In this document: in pieces, positions 17,897 through 26,921 of the stretch
Numbering within the stretch: position 1 is the stretch's first letter
Layout: the number at the start of each line of letters is the position of its first letter
Origin: Escherichia hormaechei_A
Lineage (GTDB): Bacteria; Pseudomonadota; Gammaproteobacteria; Enterobacterales; Enterobacteriaceae
Direction: 5' to 3'
Assembly: GCA_042434945.1 (NCBI GenBank)
Contig: CP170191.1
Coordinates: forward strand, 3,224,001-3,288,000
Length of the DNA: 64,000 nt
Position numbers and translations under genes: made by a program
Notes under the pieces: model-generated
What the model was told of the DNA's origin: nothing
The model's input: the letters and a program-made list of their open reading frames with translations, nothing else
Databases searched by the model: none

Positions 17897-19695
17897 TAGT
17901 AGACATCTCGCTGATAACGGCGCTCTACGCGCAGCTCACTTAAAAATTCATCCGCCGCTTCGGTGTCCATGCCACCAAATTCGGCAATCACTTCCAGAAG
18001 TGCCTGCTCAACGTCTTTCGCCATGCGATTAGCGTCACCGCAGACATAAATGTGGGCACCGTCATTGATCCAGCGCCACAGCTCCGCGCCCTGTTCGCGC
18101 AGTTTGTCTTGTACGTAAACTTTTTCTTTTTGGTCGCGCGACCAGGCGAGATCGATCCGCGTCAGCACACCCTCTTTGACGTAGCGCTGCCACTCCACCT
18201 GGTAGAGGAAATCTTCCGTAAAGTGCGGGTTGCCAAAGAACAGCCAGTTTTTTCCCGGCGCTTCATCGGCAGCACGTTGCTGCATAAAGGCGCGGAACGG
18301 CGCGATGCCGGTGCCTGGGCCAATCATAATCACCGGGGTTTCTGGATTGGCTGGCAGGCGGAAGTTATCGTTATGTTCGATAAATACGCGGACTTCGCCC
18401 TCTTCTTCCACGCGGTCAGCGAGGAAGCTGGAGGCACCACCGGCACGGGCGCGGCCTTCCACGTCGTAACGCACCACACCAACGGTGACGTGTACTTCGT
18501 TCTCGACTTCCGCCTGCGAGGAGGCAATGGAATAGAGACGCGGCGTCAGCGGGCGCAGCAGATTAATTAGCGCTTCGGCATCAAGCTGTGCCGGGGAGAA
18601 ACGCACCATGTCAACAATCGGCGTCGTCGCGGCGTAATGCTGTAACTTCGCTTTATCGCCCACCAGCGGCAGCAGTGTTTCACTGCGGGTAAGCGTGGCG
18701 TAATTCTCAACAATGTTGGCGGTGTTGACGGTCAGTTCGAAGTGCCACTGTAGCGCTTCGTTCAGAGGCAACGTTTTGCCCTCGACGGTGACAGGTTCAT
18801 CGCCTTTCAGCCACAGCAGTTCGACAAGTTCTTTCACCAGTGCCGGATCGTTCTGATACCAGACGCCCAGCGCGTCACCCGGCTGGTAACGCAGGCCCGA
18901 GTCACCTAAGTCAATTTCGATATGGCGAACGTCTTTTTCAGAGTTACGCCCGGTAATTTTCTGGTTAACAGAGAGGCTAGCCACCAGCGGCGCGTCTTTG
19001 CTGTACGGGCTGGTGTGGATTTCATTTACCGCGCCAGTAGCGACGGATTGCGAAGGTGCCGCGACAGGCGCACGCGATTTAAGCGCATCAACCACGCGGG
19101 CGCGCCACTCGCTGGCAGCAGCCTGGTATTCAACATCGGCATCGACACGGTCGAGCAGGCGTTCACCACCCAGTTCCGCCAGCTTGCTGTCGAAATCTTT
19201 CCCGGACTGGCAGAAAAATTCATAAGAGCTATCGCCGAGGCTAAACACGGCAAACGCGGTGTTTTCCAGCTTTGGCGCTTTTTTGGAGAACAGGAACTTA
19301 TGCAGCGCGACGGCTTCTTCCGGCGGTTCCCCTTCCCCTTGCGTTGACGTCACTACGATGAGCAGTTTTTCGCTGGCGATTTGTTTGAATTTATAGTCGC
19401 CCGCGTTCACCAGCTTAACGTTCAGTTTTGCTGCTAATAAATCATCACGTAATGCTTCAGCAACCCGGCGCGCATTGCCGGTTTGCGAGGCGGAGATAAT
19501 AGTTATACCCGGCATTTCTGCGGCTGGCGCTGGCGTCGCTGCAAGCGCAGCAGGCTGCTGATTGAGTACGCCCCAGAAATAGCCAGAAACCCAGGCAAGC
19601 TGGGTGGGAGTTAAATCGGTCGTGGCCGCCTGAAGGCGTGCCAGTTGCTCCGGGTTCAACGGAAGCAACGCGGAAGGTGGGACCTGTGTCGTCAT
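17896..19695 (-). CDS. cysJ: Sulfite reductase (NADPH) flavoprotein alpha-component CysJ
   Basis: This 599-residue flavoprotein passes electrons from NADPH to CysI. Domains in order: a flexible N-terminus; flavodoxin-like FMN domain (about 64-202, SASQTGNARRVAEALRDD and STQGEGEPPEE); FAD domain (RLYSIASSQAE, and GGASSFLADRV); NADPH domain (MIGPGTGIAPFRAFMQQR, CGDANRMAKDVEQAL), ending in RYQRDVY. It is the first gene of cysJIH. It matches the E. coli protein in length and almost everywhere in sequence. Confidence 0.98.
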   Translation of the reverse strand: MTTQVPPSALLPLNPEQLARLQAATTDLTPTQLAWVSGYFWGVLNQQPAALAATPAPAAEMPGITIISASQTGNARRVAEALRDDLLAAKLNVKLVNAGDYKFKQIASEKLLIVVTSTQGEGEPPEEAVALHKFLFSKKAPKLENTAFAVFSLGDSSYEFFCQSGKDFDSKLAELGGERLLDRVDADVEYQAAASEWRARVVDALKSRAPVAAPSQSVATGAVNEIHTSPYSKDAPLVASLSVNQKITGRNSEKDVRHIEIDLGDSGLRYQPGDALGVWYQNDPALVKELVELLWLKGDEPVTVEGKTLPLNEALQWHFELTVNTANIVENYATLTRSETLLPLVGDKAKLQHYAATTPIVDMVRFSPAQLDAEALINLLRPLTPRLYSIASSQAEVENEVHVTVGVVRYDVEGRARAGGASSFLADRVEEEGEVRVFIEHNDNFRLPANPETPVIMIGPGTGIAPFRAFMQQRAADEAPGKNWLFFGNPHFTEDFLYQVEWQRYVKEGVLTRIDLAWSRDQKEKVYVQDKLREQGAELWRWINDGAHIYVCGDANRMAKDVEQALLEVIAEFGGMDTEAADEFLSELRVERRYQRDVY

Positions 19696-19999
19696 GCGTC
19701 GTTATGTTCCAGTAAGCAAAGCGGACTTTAAGCGAATAAATCCAAACTGAAGATAAGGTTAACGGCGGGGATAATAACAATTAAAGAAGGGATGGAAATA
19801 ATAAATAACCAAATGGACTAACCTGTTTTAGTTATCGTTCTTAACGATAAAAGCGATTAAATAACTATCTGAAATAAAACAATAAAGGCCGATAAACACC
19901 ATGAATACGAGGCGGTGACCGTTCAGAGCCGTTTTAGTTAATGATAAAAATTGTGCTTTCCGGTACTATGCGGCGGTTTTTTCCGCATTCCTGAGAGCT
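19696..19999. promoter_or_regulatory. Divergent intergenic region cysJ-queD
   Basis: These 304 bases hold no gene. The sequence is AT-rich and includes an imperfect dyad around TTATCGTTCTTAACGATAA (19832-19850). The leftward side must carry the CysB-dependent cysJ promoter known in E. coli, and the rightward side the queD promoter. The switch from the E. coli-like block to the diverged block falls here or in the first codons of queD. Confidence 0.5.
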
Positions 20000-20365
20000 A
20001 TGATGTCCACCACACTGTTTAAAGATTTCACCTTCGAAGCCGCACACCACCTTCCACACGTTCCTGCCGGGCACAAATGTGGCCGCCTGCATGGACACTC
20101 GTTTATGGTGCGTCTTGAAATCACCGGTGAAGTCGATCCCCATACGGGCTGGATCATGGACTTTGCCGAACTGAAGGCTGCGTTTAAGCCGACCTACGAT
20201 CGTCTCGATCACTACTATCTGAATGATATTCCGGGCCTTGAAAACCCGACCAGCGAAGTGCTGGCGAAATGGATTTGGGATCAGATGAAACCGCTGGTCC
20301 CGCTGCTGAGCGCAGTGATGATCAAAGAGACCTGCACGGCAGGCTGCGTCTACCGCGGGGAGTGA
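20000..20365 (+). CDS. queD: 6-carboxy-5,6,7,8-tetrahydropterin synthase QueD
   Basis: This 121-residue enzyme makes carboxytetrahydropterin from dihydroneopterin triphosphate, an early step of queuosine synthesis. The zinc histidines are in FEAAHHLPH and GRLHGHSFM; the catalytic Cys is in GHKCGRLHG. The sequence differs from E. coli K-12 at several positions (HHLPHVPAG). The start may be either of two adjacent ATG codons. QueE, the next enzyme, lies 5 kb to the right, and QueF is at 49.1 kb. The stop overlaps the convergent AraC gene by 16 bases. Confidence 0.96.
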   Translation: MMSTTLFKDFTFEAAHHLPHVPAGHKCGRLHGHSFMVRLEITGEVDPHTGWIMDFAELKAAFKPTYDRLDHYYLNDIPGLENPTSEVLAKWIWDQMKPLVPLLSAVMIKETCTAGCVYRGE

Positions 20366-22725
20366 ATCTCCTCCGTTGCGGCCTCACGAGGCACGAGCGG
20401 CGTAAACTCGTAGAGCACCAGCGCATTACTCTCCAGTGATTCACTCAGTTGCCAGCCGTCATAAAGGCGTTCATCGCGTACGGAAAGCGTTGGACGCGCT
20501 TTATGCGCTATCCAGCGCCACATCTCTTCATCAGGGCCGCTTTCGCTGCCAACCCCTTCAAGTAACGGATAGAGCGCGCCGTTGTGCTGATCAAACAGAT
20601 GACATTTAATTCGCCATTTACCGCGCATTCCCTTCAGGTGTAAATGATACTGCTGGCGAAAACGCTGGATGAATGCTTCTTCACTGGAAAGGAGCGGATT
20701 AAAAACCACCACATTACGCAGCAACAGCTGATAACCATTGCGATGGCGCGTAAGCAGGACACGCTTATCATTGACCAGCACCTCGCCCCGCAGACGTTGC
20801 CAGAGCCAGAGTACCCAATAAACCGGACGCGGCAGACCATGGTTATACTGTAGCGCCAGGCTTGATGTATCGATGGTGTTGTTCGCACGAGCTTCTCCCT
20901 GAAGGCCTGAATTGAGCCAGAATCCCGCCAGCCAGACCTGCTCCGAAAGCCCGAGCAGGTTCTGCATCAGCAGCGCCCCACGAAAAAACCAGCCGTTTGT
21001 CGCCCGCGTGTTGCCGGTGAGGGTATTCCAGGAGAGAAGCCAGACGGGAAGCGAACTTTTTCGCAGGCGAAGGGCGGCGAGGATCTGGCGGACCTTCAGT
21101 ATCGGATAATTTTCCGTTGAGGAGAGAGGGGTTGCCTCCAGCTGCGCGGGATCGAGAAGCTCATTGGCATCGGCCGAACAGGCAAGAAAATCGGCCTGCA
21201 TCAGGATGGCTGAACTGAACAGGGTATCCTCACTTACGCCCGCGCTGACGGGGGCAAATCGGTGCCATAAACCAAACTTTGCCTGCGGAAGATAAGTTCG
21301 TATTGCCTTTTGCTGGGCCAGCCAGACCTGCTCCCGGGTCTCCTCACTTGCCTGTGTTGACCAGTGCATGACGAAGTGCCAGCCCGCGGTGATCTCTGGC
21401 GAAAAATGATTAACCGACTGTTGTAAAAAACGGGTAAGAAGATCGCGACGGGTCGTTACGCCGGTGTGCAGTAGCACCGTCCACTGCTTTTTTGCCAGCC
21501 AGGTGAAGAGCTGATGCAGATTGTACCAGCAGGCGTAGCCCGCCATCTGGGGGTCATCCCACCCGGTGGCAAACAGACGACTGCTGAGAAAAGGTTCGGC
21601 GATATCAATTCCCTCAATGGGAATGGCCTCATTTATCGCCTCCAGATTTTGTCGGACGTCCTCACGCAGCAAATCGTCGAGCTCACGCAGGGTAATGACC
21701 ACCCGCATACGGCGCAGCGAGGCAGAAAGAGGATTGAGCTGCTCAAGATCCAGGCTCTGCTCCTGCTGCGGATGAACGATGAGCGGCGAGGCTCCCCAAC
21801 CGCGCGCCACCGGTTCATTGAGCAGGCTAAACAGCTTGTCCACGGCGACCGGATAGCGCTGCTCACGCCTGTCCGTCCGAATACGTGCCGCCTCCGGGTG
21901 CTGGCGCCGGGCCTTACGAAACTCACCCGGAGACATATTGTGAACACGCCTGAACCGATCGCTCATCATACGCGTGCTGGCGAAACCCTGCTCAAGCGCA
22001 ATCTGATGCAGCGGTCGGTTCGTCAGCCGGAGAGCGTCGGCCGCCTTTTCCAGCCGCAGGTGGGTGATGTACTGCATGAAACTGATCCCCACCTCCTTGC
22101 GAAAGAGACGAGAGAGCCAGGCTTCAGAGACATATTCACTCGCGGCGATTTCCGCAAGCGTAATACGGCGGGAATAACTGGCATTGATCCGCTCTATCAC
22201 CCGGGCGATGCGTTTGCTGTGCGCTGAGGAAAGTTCCCGGGACAGCATACGGGCGGGCTGTTGAAAGCGGCTGGTCAGCAACAGCAATATCTCGCTCAGC
22301 CAGCGGTACGCCTCCAGCCGGTAGCGGTGCGGGTCGTTGATGAGGGTGACCACAAGAAGCTGGCGCAGCAGATCGCGAAGCGCATCGCATTGGGGCCAGA
22401 CGCCTCCGGCTTCTGCCGGTACAGCATAATCATGGGCAAAAAAATCATTGCAGAGCTGGACGACCCAGCGCCCGGAAAGGGTTACGCGCAGGGTGACATT
22501 TGCCGTTTCGCTCGTGAACTGCCAGCGCCGATGACGGTTGATGATAGCAAGGGTATTGGCCTCCAGGATGTCACGTCCCACATCGGTGTTCAGCTCTGCC
22601 CGCCCTTCCAGCACCCAGAGCAACGTTAGCGTATCGCCTTCATCCTCCACGCAGTGGCGAATGTCCTGAATCTCTATCCAAAACTCATCTCCCCGTTGCG
22701 CCATCTTACCCCTCACCAAAGACAA
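20350..22725 (-). CDS. AraC-type regulator fused to a glycosidase-like barrel
   Basis: The protein is large for a regulator (791 residues). The N-terminal part (about 1-150) resembles a cupin sensor. An AraC helix-turn-helix pair lies at about 175-275 (ITLAEIAASEYVSEAWLSRL, then LHQIALEQGFASTRMMSDRF, ending NMSPGEFRKARR). About 500 residues follow that look like a GH39-type TIM barrel plus beta domain. The usual acid/base WNEPN and nucleophile TEWN positions appear as HWSTQ and LSWNT, so catalysis looks lost and the domain may sense a ligand. It is divergent from an M20 amidohydrolase-MFS pair that it probably controls. The GH39 assignment is from motif spacing only. Confidence 0.75.
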   Translation of the reverse strand: MSLVRGKMAQRGDEFWIEIQDIRHCVEDEGDTLTLLWVLEGRAELNTDVGRDILEANTLAIINRHRRWQFTSETANVTLRVTLSGRWVVQLCNDFFAHDYAVPAEAGGVWPQCDALRDLLRQLLVVTLINDPHRYRLEAYRWLSEILLLLTSRFQQPARMLSRELSSAHSKRIARVIERINASYSRRITLAEIAASEYVSEAWLSRLFRKEVGISFMQYITHLRLEKAADALRLTNRPLHQIALEQGFASTRMMSDRFRRVHNMSPGEFRKARRQHPEAARIRTDRREQRYPVAVDKLFSLLNEPVARGWGASPLIVHPQQEQSLDLEQLNPLSASLRRMRVVITLRELDDLLREDVRQNLEAINEAIPIEGIDIAEPFLSSRLFATGWDDPQMAGYACWYNLHQLFTWLAKKQWTVLLHTGVTTRRDLLTRFLQQSVNHFSPEITAGWHFVMHWSTQASEETREQVWLAQQKAIRTYLPQAKFGLWHRFAPVSAGVSEDTLFSSAILMQADFLACSADANELLDPAQLEATPLSSTENYPILKVRQILAALRLRKSSLPVWLLSWNTLTGNTRATNGWFFRGALLMQNLLGLSEQVWLAGFWLNSGLQGEARANNTIDTSSLALQYNHGLPRPVYWVLWLWQRLRGEVLVNDKRVLLTRHRNGYQLLLRNVVVFNPLLSSEEAFIQRFRQQYHLHLKGMRGKWRIKCHLFDQHNGALYPLLEGVGSESGPDEEMWRWIAHKARPTLSVRDERLYDGWQLSESLESNALVLYEFTPLVPREAATEEIHSPR

Positions 22726-22875
22726 AAAATGACCTGATCTTTTTTGTCATAACTGAATTGTATGAAAAACAATCAAAATAAAGCCGTCGCTTTACAACAA
22801 AAAAATGCATTTTCAGGCGGGACGATCGTCATAGACTCGAAATTATCATCGTTTGGCAGAAAAAGGATAACAAAA
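22726..22875. promoter_or_regulatory. Divergent promoter region AraC-type gene / M20 peptidase
   Basis: This 150-base AT-rich gap contains CTGATCTTTTTTGTCATAACTG near the regulator and a leader toward the peptidase ending in AAAGGATAAC. An AraC-type operator is expected here, but no clear pair of direct repeats could be recognised. Confidence 0.4.
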
Positions 22876-24045
22876 ATGACACATCCAATTATCGAAGCTC
22901 TGCGTGGCAACGAAGCCCGGTTCACTGAATTACGTCACTATTTTCATCAGCATCCTGAAATTGGTTTTGAGGAGCACAACACGAGCGATCGCGTTGCAGC
23001 TCTGCTTCAGGAATGGGGATATGAGGTTCATCGCGGCCTGGCGAAAACCGGTGTGGTCGGCACACTGAAGGTGGGTAACGGGCATAAGCGCCTGGGCCTG
23101 CGCGCCGATATGGATGCGCTGCCAATGCAGGAAAACAACGGCAAGGCGTGGAGCAGTACCGTTGAGGGTAAATTCCACGGCTGCGGTCATGACGGCCACA
23201 CCACAACGCTCCTGTATGCAGCGGAGTACCTGGCACGCACCCGTAATTTTAACGGCACGCTGCACCTTATTTTTCAGCCCGCGGAAGAACTTCTGTATGG
23301 CGGACGCGTTATGGTAGAGGACGGTTTGTTTGACCTGTTCCCCTGCGACCACATCTTTGGTCTACACAATATGCCGTCACAGCCCCTCGGAAAAATTGGT
23401 CTGCGCGATGGCGCCATGATGGCCTCTTCCGACACCCTTCATATTGAGGTTAACGGCGTGGGTGGTCACGGCGCGGTGCCAGAACATACCGTTGACGCCA
23501 CCCTGGTTGCCTGTCATATCACTATCGCGTTGCAGTCGATTGTTTCGCGCAACATTACCCCCTTCCAGCCAGCCGTCGTTACCGTAGGCAGCATTCAGGC
23601 CGGGCACGCCCCTAACATTATCAACGACAAAGTGTTGATGAAACTTACCGTACGCACGCTGGATGAACGCGTGCGGCAAACCGTGCTACAGCGTATCCAT
23701 GATATCGCCGTTGCACAGGCGGAAAGTTTCAATGCGACGGCCACCATTCGACACATTAACGGCAGCCCGGTGCTGAAAAACAATCCGCAAGCCAACGAGA
23801 TGGTGCGCAGCGTCGCCACCGATCTGTTCGGTCAGGATGCCGTCGCGGAGGTCAATGCGTTTATGGGCAGCGAGGACTTTGCTTTCATGCTCGAGAAAAA
23901 TCCCAATGGATGCTATTTCACGCTTGGCGCCGGGGATGAGCCTGACCGCTGCATGGTACATAACCCGGGCTACGACTTTAACGACAACATTCTCCTCACC
24001 GGCGCGGCGCTGTGGGCCGCACTGACCGAACACTATCTGCGCTGA
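22876..24045 (+). CDS. M20D-family metallo-amidohydrolase (hippurate hydrolase-like)
   Basis: This 389-residue cytosolic enzyme should cleave an N-acyl amino acid or similar amide using two metal ions. Family motifs are LRADMDALPMQE, HGCGHDGHTTTLLYAAEYL (metal Cys and His) and FQPAEELLYGG (catalytic Glu). A dimerisation insert (GGHGAVPEHTVDATLVACH) and the C-terminal MGSEDFAFML follow. The ATG at 22876 is chosen because AAGGATA precedes it; the frame is open 38 codons upstream without family similarity. An MFS carrier follows by 27 bases, so import and hydrolysis of one substrate is likely. The substrate is unknown. Confidence 0.88.
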   Translation: MTHPIIEALRGNEARFTELRHYFHQHPEIGFEEHNTSDRVAALLQEWGYEVHRGLAKTGVVGTLKVGNGHKRLGLRADMDALPMQENNGKAWSSTVEGKFHGCGHDGHTTTLLYAAEYLARTRNFNGTLHLIFQPAEELLYGGRVMVEDGLFDLFPCDHIFGLHNMPSQPLGKIGLRDGAMMASSDTLHIEVNGVGGHGAVPEHTVDATLVACHITIALQSIVSRNITPFQPAVVTVGSIQAGHAPNIINDKVLMKLTVRTLDERVRQTVLQRIHDIAVAQAESFNATATIRHINGSPVLKNNPQANEMVRSVATDLFGQDAVAEVNAFMGSEDFAFMLEKNPNGCYFTLGAGDEPDRCMVHNPGYDFNDNILLTGAALWAALTEHYLR

Positions 24046-24072
24046 TTCGCACCTTCCCGGGAGGGCTGCACT

Positions 24073-25470
24073 ATGAGTACCGTTTCCCTGACAGACGCAT
24101 CCGCCTACGCCGGTAACGATCGGCTGCTGGCGGGTATCGTCATGAGCGTTCTGACATTCTGGCTGTTTGCCCAGTCGGTTATCAACGTGGTTCCGGCCAT
24201 GCAGAATAGCCTCGATATTGCCCTCGAAACCCTTACGCTGGCCGTCAGCCTGAGCGCGTTGTTCAGCGGCTGTTTTGTCGTCGCCTGCGGTGGGTTTGCC
24301 GATAAGTATGGGCGCATGCGCCTGACCATGATTGGCCTGATCCTGAGCATGATCGGGAGTGGTCTGCTGTTCATTTCATGGGAGCCCGTCCTGTTTTTGT
24401 TGGGAAGAGCGATACAGGGGCTATCAGCGGCCTGCATCATGCCCGCCACGCTGGCGCTGATTAAAACCTGGTATGAAGGTAAAGCACGCCAGCGCGCAAT
24501 CAGTTTCTGGGTTATCGGTTCATGGGGCGGGAGTGGCCTGAGCTCGTTTGTGGGAGGCGCCATCGCCACCACGCTGGGCTGGCGCTGGATTTTTATTCTG
24601 TCGATGGTGGTGGCTCTGGTCGCGCTATTGCTTATCCGCGCCACGCCGGAAAGCCGCAGCCCTGATGCGTGTCGACACAAACTGGATATCAGCGGCCTGG
24701 TGAGTTTTGTCCTTATGCTGGTGCTGTTCAATCTGTTTATCAGCAAAGGACACAGCTGGGGCTGGAGCAGCAGTTTATCGCTTCTTGTATTGTGTGGAGC
24801 CGTGATTGCACTGATGTGCTTTATCGTTACCGGGCGGCGGAAAGGCGATGCGGCGCTGATCGATTTCGCCCTGTTTAAAAACCGGGCCTATAGCGCCTCG
24901 GTATTCTCAAATTTCCTGCTCAACGGCTGCATTGGCACCATGATGATCGCCAGCATCTGGTTGCAGCAGGGCCATCATCTGTCACCGCTACAGACCGGCA
25001 TGATGACGCTGGGGTATCTGGTTACCGTACTGGCGATGATCCGGGTGGGTGAAAAACTGCTTCAGCGCTATGGCGCCAGGCTGCCGATGATGACCGGCCC
25101 GCTGCTGACCGCAACAGGTATTTCGCTGATTTCATGCACCTTCTTAAGCAAAGAGGTCTACATTGTTACCGTTTTTCTGAGCAATATTTTATTCGGGCTG
25201 GGGCTCGGATGTTACGCTACGCCCTCAACGGACACGGCGGTAATGAATGCCCCTGAAAACAAAGTGGGGGTGGCTTCTGGGATCTATAAGATGGGCAGTT
25301 CCCTGGGCGGCGCAATGGGTATCGCGGTCACCGCATCGCTGTACGCGCTATGGCTGCCGATGGGAACGGCCAGTGCCGCGCAGTATGCCTTGCTTTTCAA
25401 CAGTGCGATTTGCCTTGGGTCGGCAGTCGTGACCTGGGCTTTACTGCCAACAACAAAAGCCCCGCGTTAA
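24073..25470 (+). CDS. MFS transporter, DHA2/EmrB-QacA type
   Basis: The protein has 465 residues with about 14 hydrophobic segments, the number typical of the DHA2 family (SmvA/QacA-like). GFADKYGRMRLTMIGLILSM is the loop 2-3 motif A; GRAIQGLSAACIMPATLALI and GGSGLSSFVGGAIATTLGWR are motifs B and C. It is the second gene of the unit headed by the M20 enzyme. DHA2 members are mostly exporters, so the partner may hydrolyse a compound that is otherwise expelled, or this member may import it. The stop codon lies within the terminator stem. Confidence 0.85.
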   Translation: MSTVSLTDASAYAGNDRLLAGIVMSVLTFWLFAQSVINVVPAMQNSLDIALETLTLAVSLSALFSGCFVVACGGFADKYGRMRLTMIGLILSMIGSGLLFISWEPVLFLLGRAIQGLSAACIMPATLALIKTWYEGKARQRAISFWVIGSWGGSGLSSFVGGAIATTLGWRWIFILSMVVALVALLLIRATPESRSPDACRHKLDISGLVSFVLMLVLFNLFISKGHSWGWSSSLSLLVLCGAVIALMCFIVTGRRKGDAALIDFALFKNRAYSASVFSNFLLNGCIGTMMIASIWLQQGHHLSPLQTGMMTLGYLVTVLAMIRVGEKLLQRYGARLPMMTGPLLTATGISLISCTFLSKEVYIVTVFLSNILFGLGLGCYATPSTDTAVMNAPENKVGVASGIYKMGSSLGGAMGIAVTASLYALWLPMGTASAAQYALLFNSAICLGSAVVTWALLPTTKAPR

Positions 25471-25477
25471 GCGGGGC
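25459..25477. terminator. Rho-independent terminator, MFS gene / queE
   Basis: GCCCCGC and GCGGGGC form a 7-bp GC stem with a 5-base loop. AACAAAA on the left gives a T-rich tail for queE transcripts on the - strand. It overlaps the last codons of the MFS gene and lies between convergent genes. Confidence 0.75.
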
Positions 25478-25487
25478 CACAAAAGTA

Positions 25488-26159
25488 TCAGGCAATGTTC
25501 AGATATTTGTGCGTCTGCATCGACAGCCGCCAGTTGCGGGCGATACAGGTTTCAATGCACAGACGGGTCGCATCGTCTTTCTGGCTGATAGGCTGTAGCG
25601 CGATCACGCGCTGCTTTTCGTCCGTCAGCGTCGCCAGCAGTTCATCCAGCGCTTCGATGTCACGCACGCGCCCCACCGGATGTTTGATCTCATCAGCACG
25701 CTCAAGCGCCTGCGAAAGTACGTCATACCCGCCGCGCATATTCACTTTCGGTGAAACCGTGACCCACGTTGAATGGGAGCAGCGCACTTCATGGGTGCCG
25801 CTGGTTTCGATCTGACAGCTATAGCCGTTCTTCTCGAGCAGTTCGGTGAGCGGCATCAGATCGTGAATGCAGGGTTCCCCGCCGGTGATCACCACATGCC
25901 GCGCCGTCCAGCCCTGACGACCAATAATGGCAAGCAGATCTTCCGCGCTGCCCGCGCCCCATTTATCGCTCTCTTTGGTTTTCGCCAGAATGCTGAACAG
26001 CGACACTTCCCGATCTGCGAGCTTATCCCACGTATGTTTGGTATCACACCAGGCGCAGCCAACCGGGCATCCCTGTAAACGAATAAAGATAGCGGGAACG
26101 CCGGTAAAGTAACCCTCGCCTTGCAGGGTCTGGAACATCTCGTTAATCGGGTACTGCAT
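25488..26159 (-). CDS. queE: 7-carboxy-7-deazaguanine synthase QueE
   Basis: This 223-residue radical-SAM enzyme turns carboxytetrahydropterin into 7-carboxy-7-deazaguanine for queuosine. The cluster motif is the spaced form CPVGCAWCDTKHTW near residue 31; VVITGGEPCIHDL and QIETSGTHE follow. The ATG at 26157-26159 (MQYPINEMF) is chosen over the TTG six bases upstream. The sequence is close to but not the same as E. coli. It stands alone on the - strand between the MFS terminator and nanE. Confidence 0.95.
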   Translation of the reverse strand: MQYPINEMFQTLQGEGYFTGVPAIFIRLQGCPVGCAWCDTKHTWDKLADREVSLFSILAKTKESDKWGAGSAEDLLAIIGRQGWTARHVVITGGEPCIHDLMPLTELLEKNGYSCQIETSGTHEVRCSHSTWVTVSPKVNMRGGYDVLSQALERADEIKHPVGRVRDIEALDELLATLTDEKQRVIALQPISQKDDATRLCIETCIARNWRLSMQTHKYLNIA

Positions 26160-26213
26160 AGTCAACTCTGTTAAGGGGATAAACGATAAGTATCGCAGAT
26201 CCCCGTCAGATGA

Positions 26214-26921
26214 TCATGCTCCATCGGTGCTTTGCGCGCCAATTGCCGCCATAAACCGTTCCGTAATTTGCTGTGGTCGGGTGATCGCCCCGCCGACGAC
26301 AACCGTGTGCGCCCCCAGCGCCAGACACCTGGCCGCGCGTTCAGGCGTATCCACGTTACCTTCAGCAATCACGGGGATCGTGACGGCAGACAGCACCTCT
26401 TTCAAAAACGCGCAGTCATTTTCCGGTAGCGAATGGCCCGCAGTCTCCGCCGTATAACCGTAAAGGGTGGTTCCGACGCAATCAAACCCCAGCGCCTGCG
26501 CGGCCACGGCCTCCTGCACGGTGGCAATATCCGCCATCAGCAGCAGCGAAGGGTAACGGGTGCGGATCTGCCCGATCAGCATGTCCAGCGATCCGCCACC
26601 GGGCCGTTTCCGGGCGGTCGCATCCAGCGCAACGATCTCCGGGCCGACCGCCATCAACTCATCCACTTCTTTGAGCGTTGCGGTGATGAACACCTCGCTG
26701 TCCGGATAGTCTCGTTTGATGATGCCGATTACCGGCAGTGAGACCAGCCCTTTGATAGCCTCAATATCCACCACGCTATTGGCGCGGATCGCAGCGGCAC
26801 CGCCCTGGGCCGCCGCCAGCGCCATTCGCGACATAATAAACGGGCTGTGCAGCGGTTCGTTTTCCAGCGCCTGGCAGGAGACGACCAGTTTTCCTTTCAG
26901 GTTATCCAGTACAGTTTTCAT
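26214..26921 (-). CDS. nanE: N-acetylmannosamine-6-phosphate 2-epimerase
   Basis: This 235-residue (beta/alpha)8 enzyme converts ManNAc-6-phosphate to GlcNAc-6-phosphate. Family marks are LVVSCQALENEPLHSP, GAAAIRANSVVDI, GIIKRDYPDSEVFITAT, IVALDATARKRPGG and IAEGNVDTPERAA. Its start shares one base with the stop of the PTS gene upstream, so the two are coupled. In E. coli nanE is in the sialic acid operon; here it is paired with a permease that would deliver the phosphorylated substrate. Confidence 0.93.
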   Translation of the reverse strand: MKTVLDNLKGKLVVSCQALENEPLHSPFIMSRMALAAAQGGAAAIRANSVVDIEAIKGLVSLPVIGIIKRDYPDSEVFITATLKEVDELMAVGPEIVALDATARKRPGGGSLDMLIGQIRTRYPSLLLMADIATVQEAVAAQALGFDCVGTTLYGYTAETAGHSLPENDCAFLKEVLSAVTIPVIAEGNVDTPERAARCLALGAHTVVVGGAITRPQQITERFMAAIGAQSTDGA

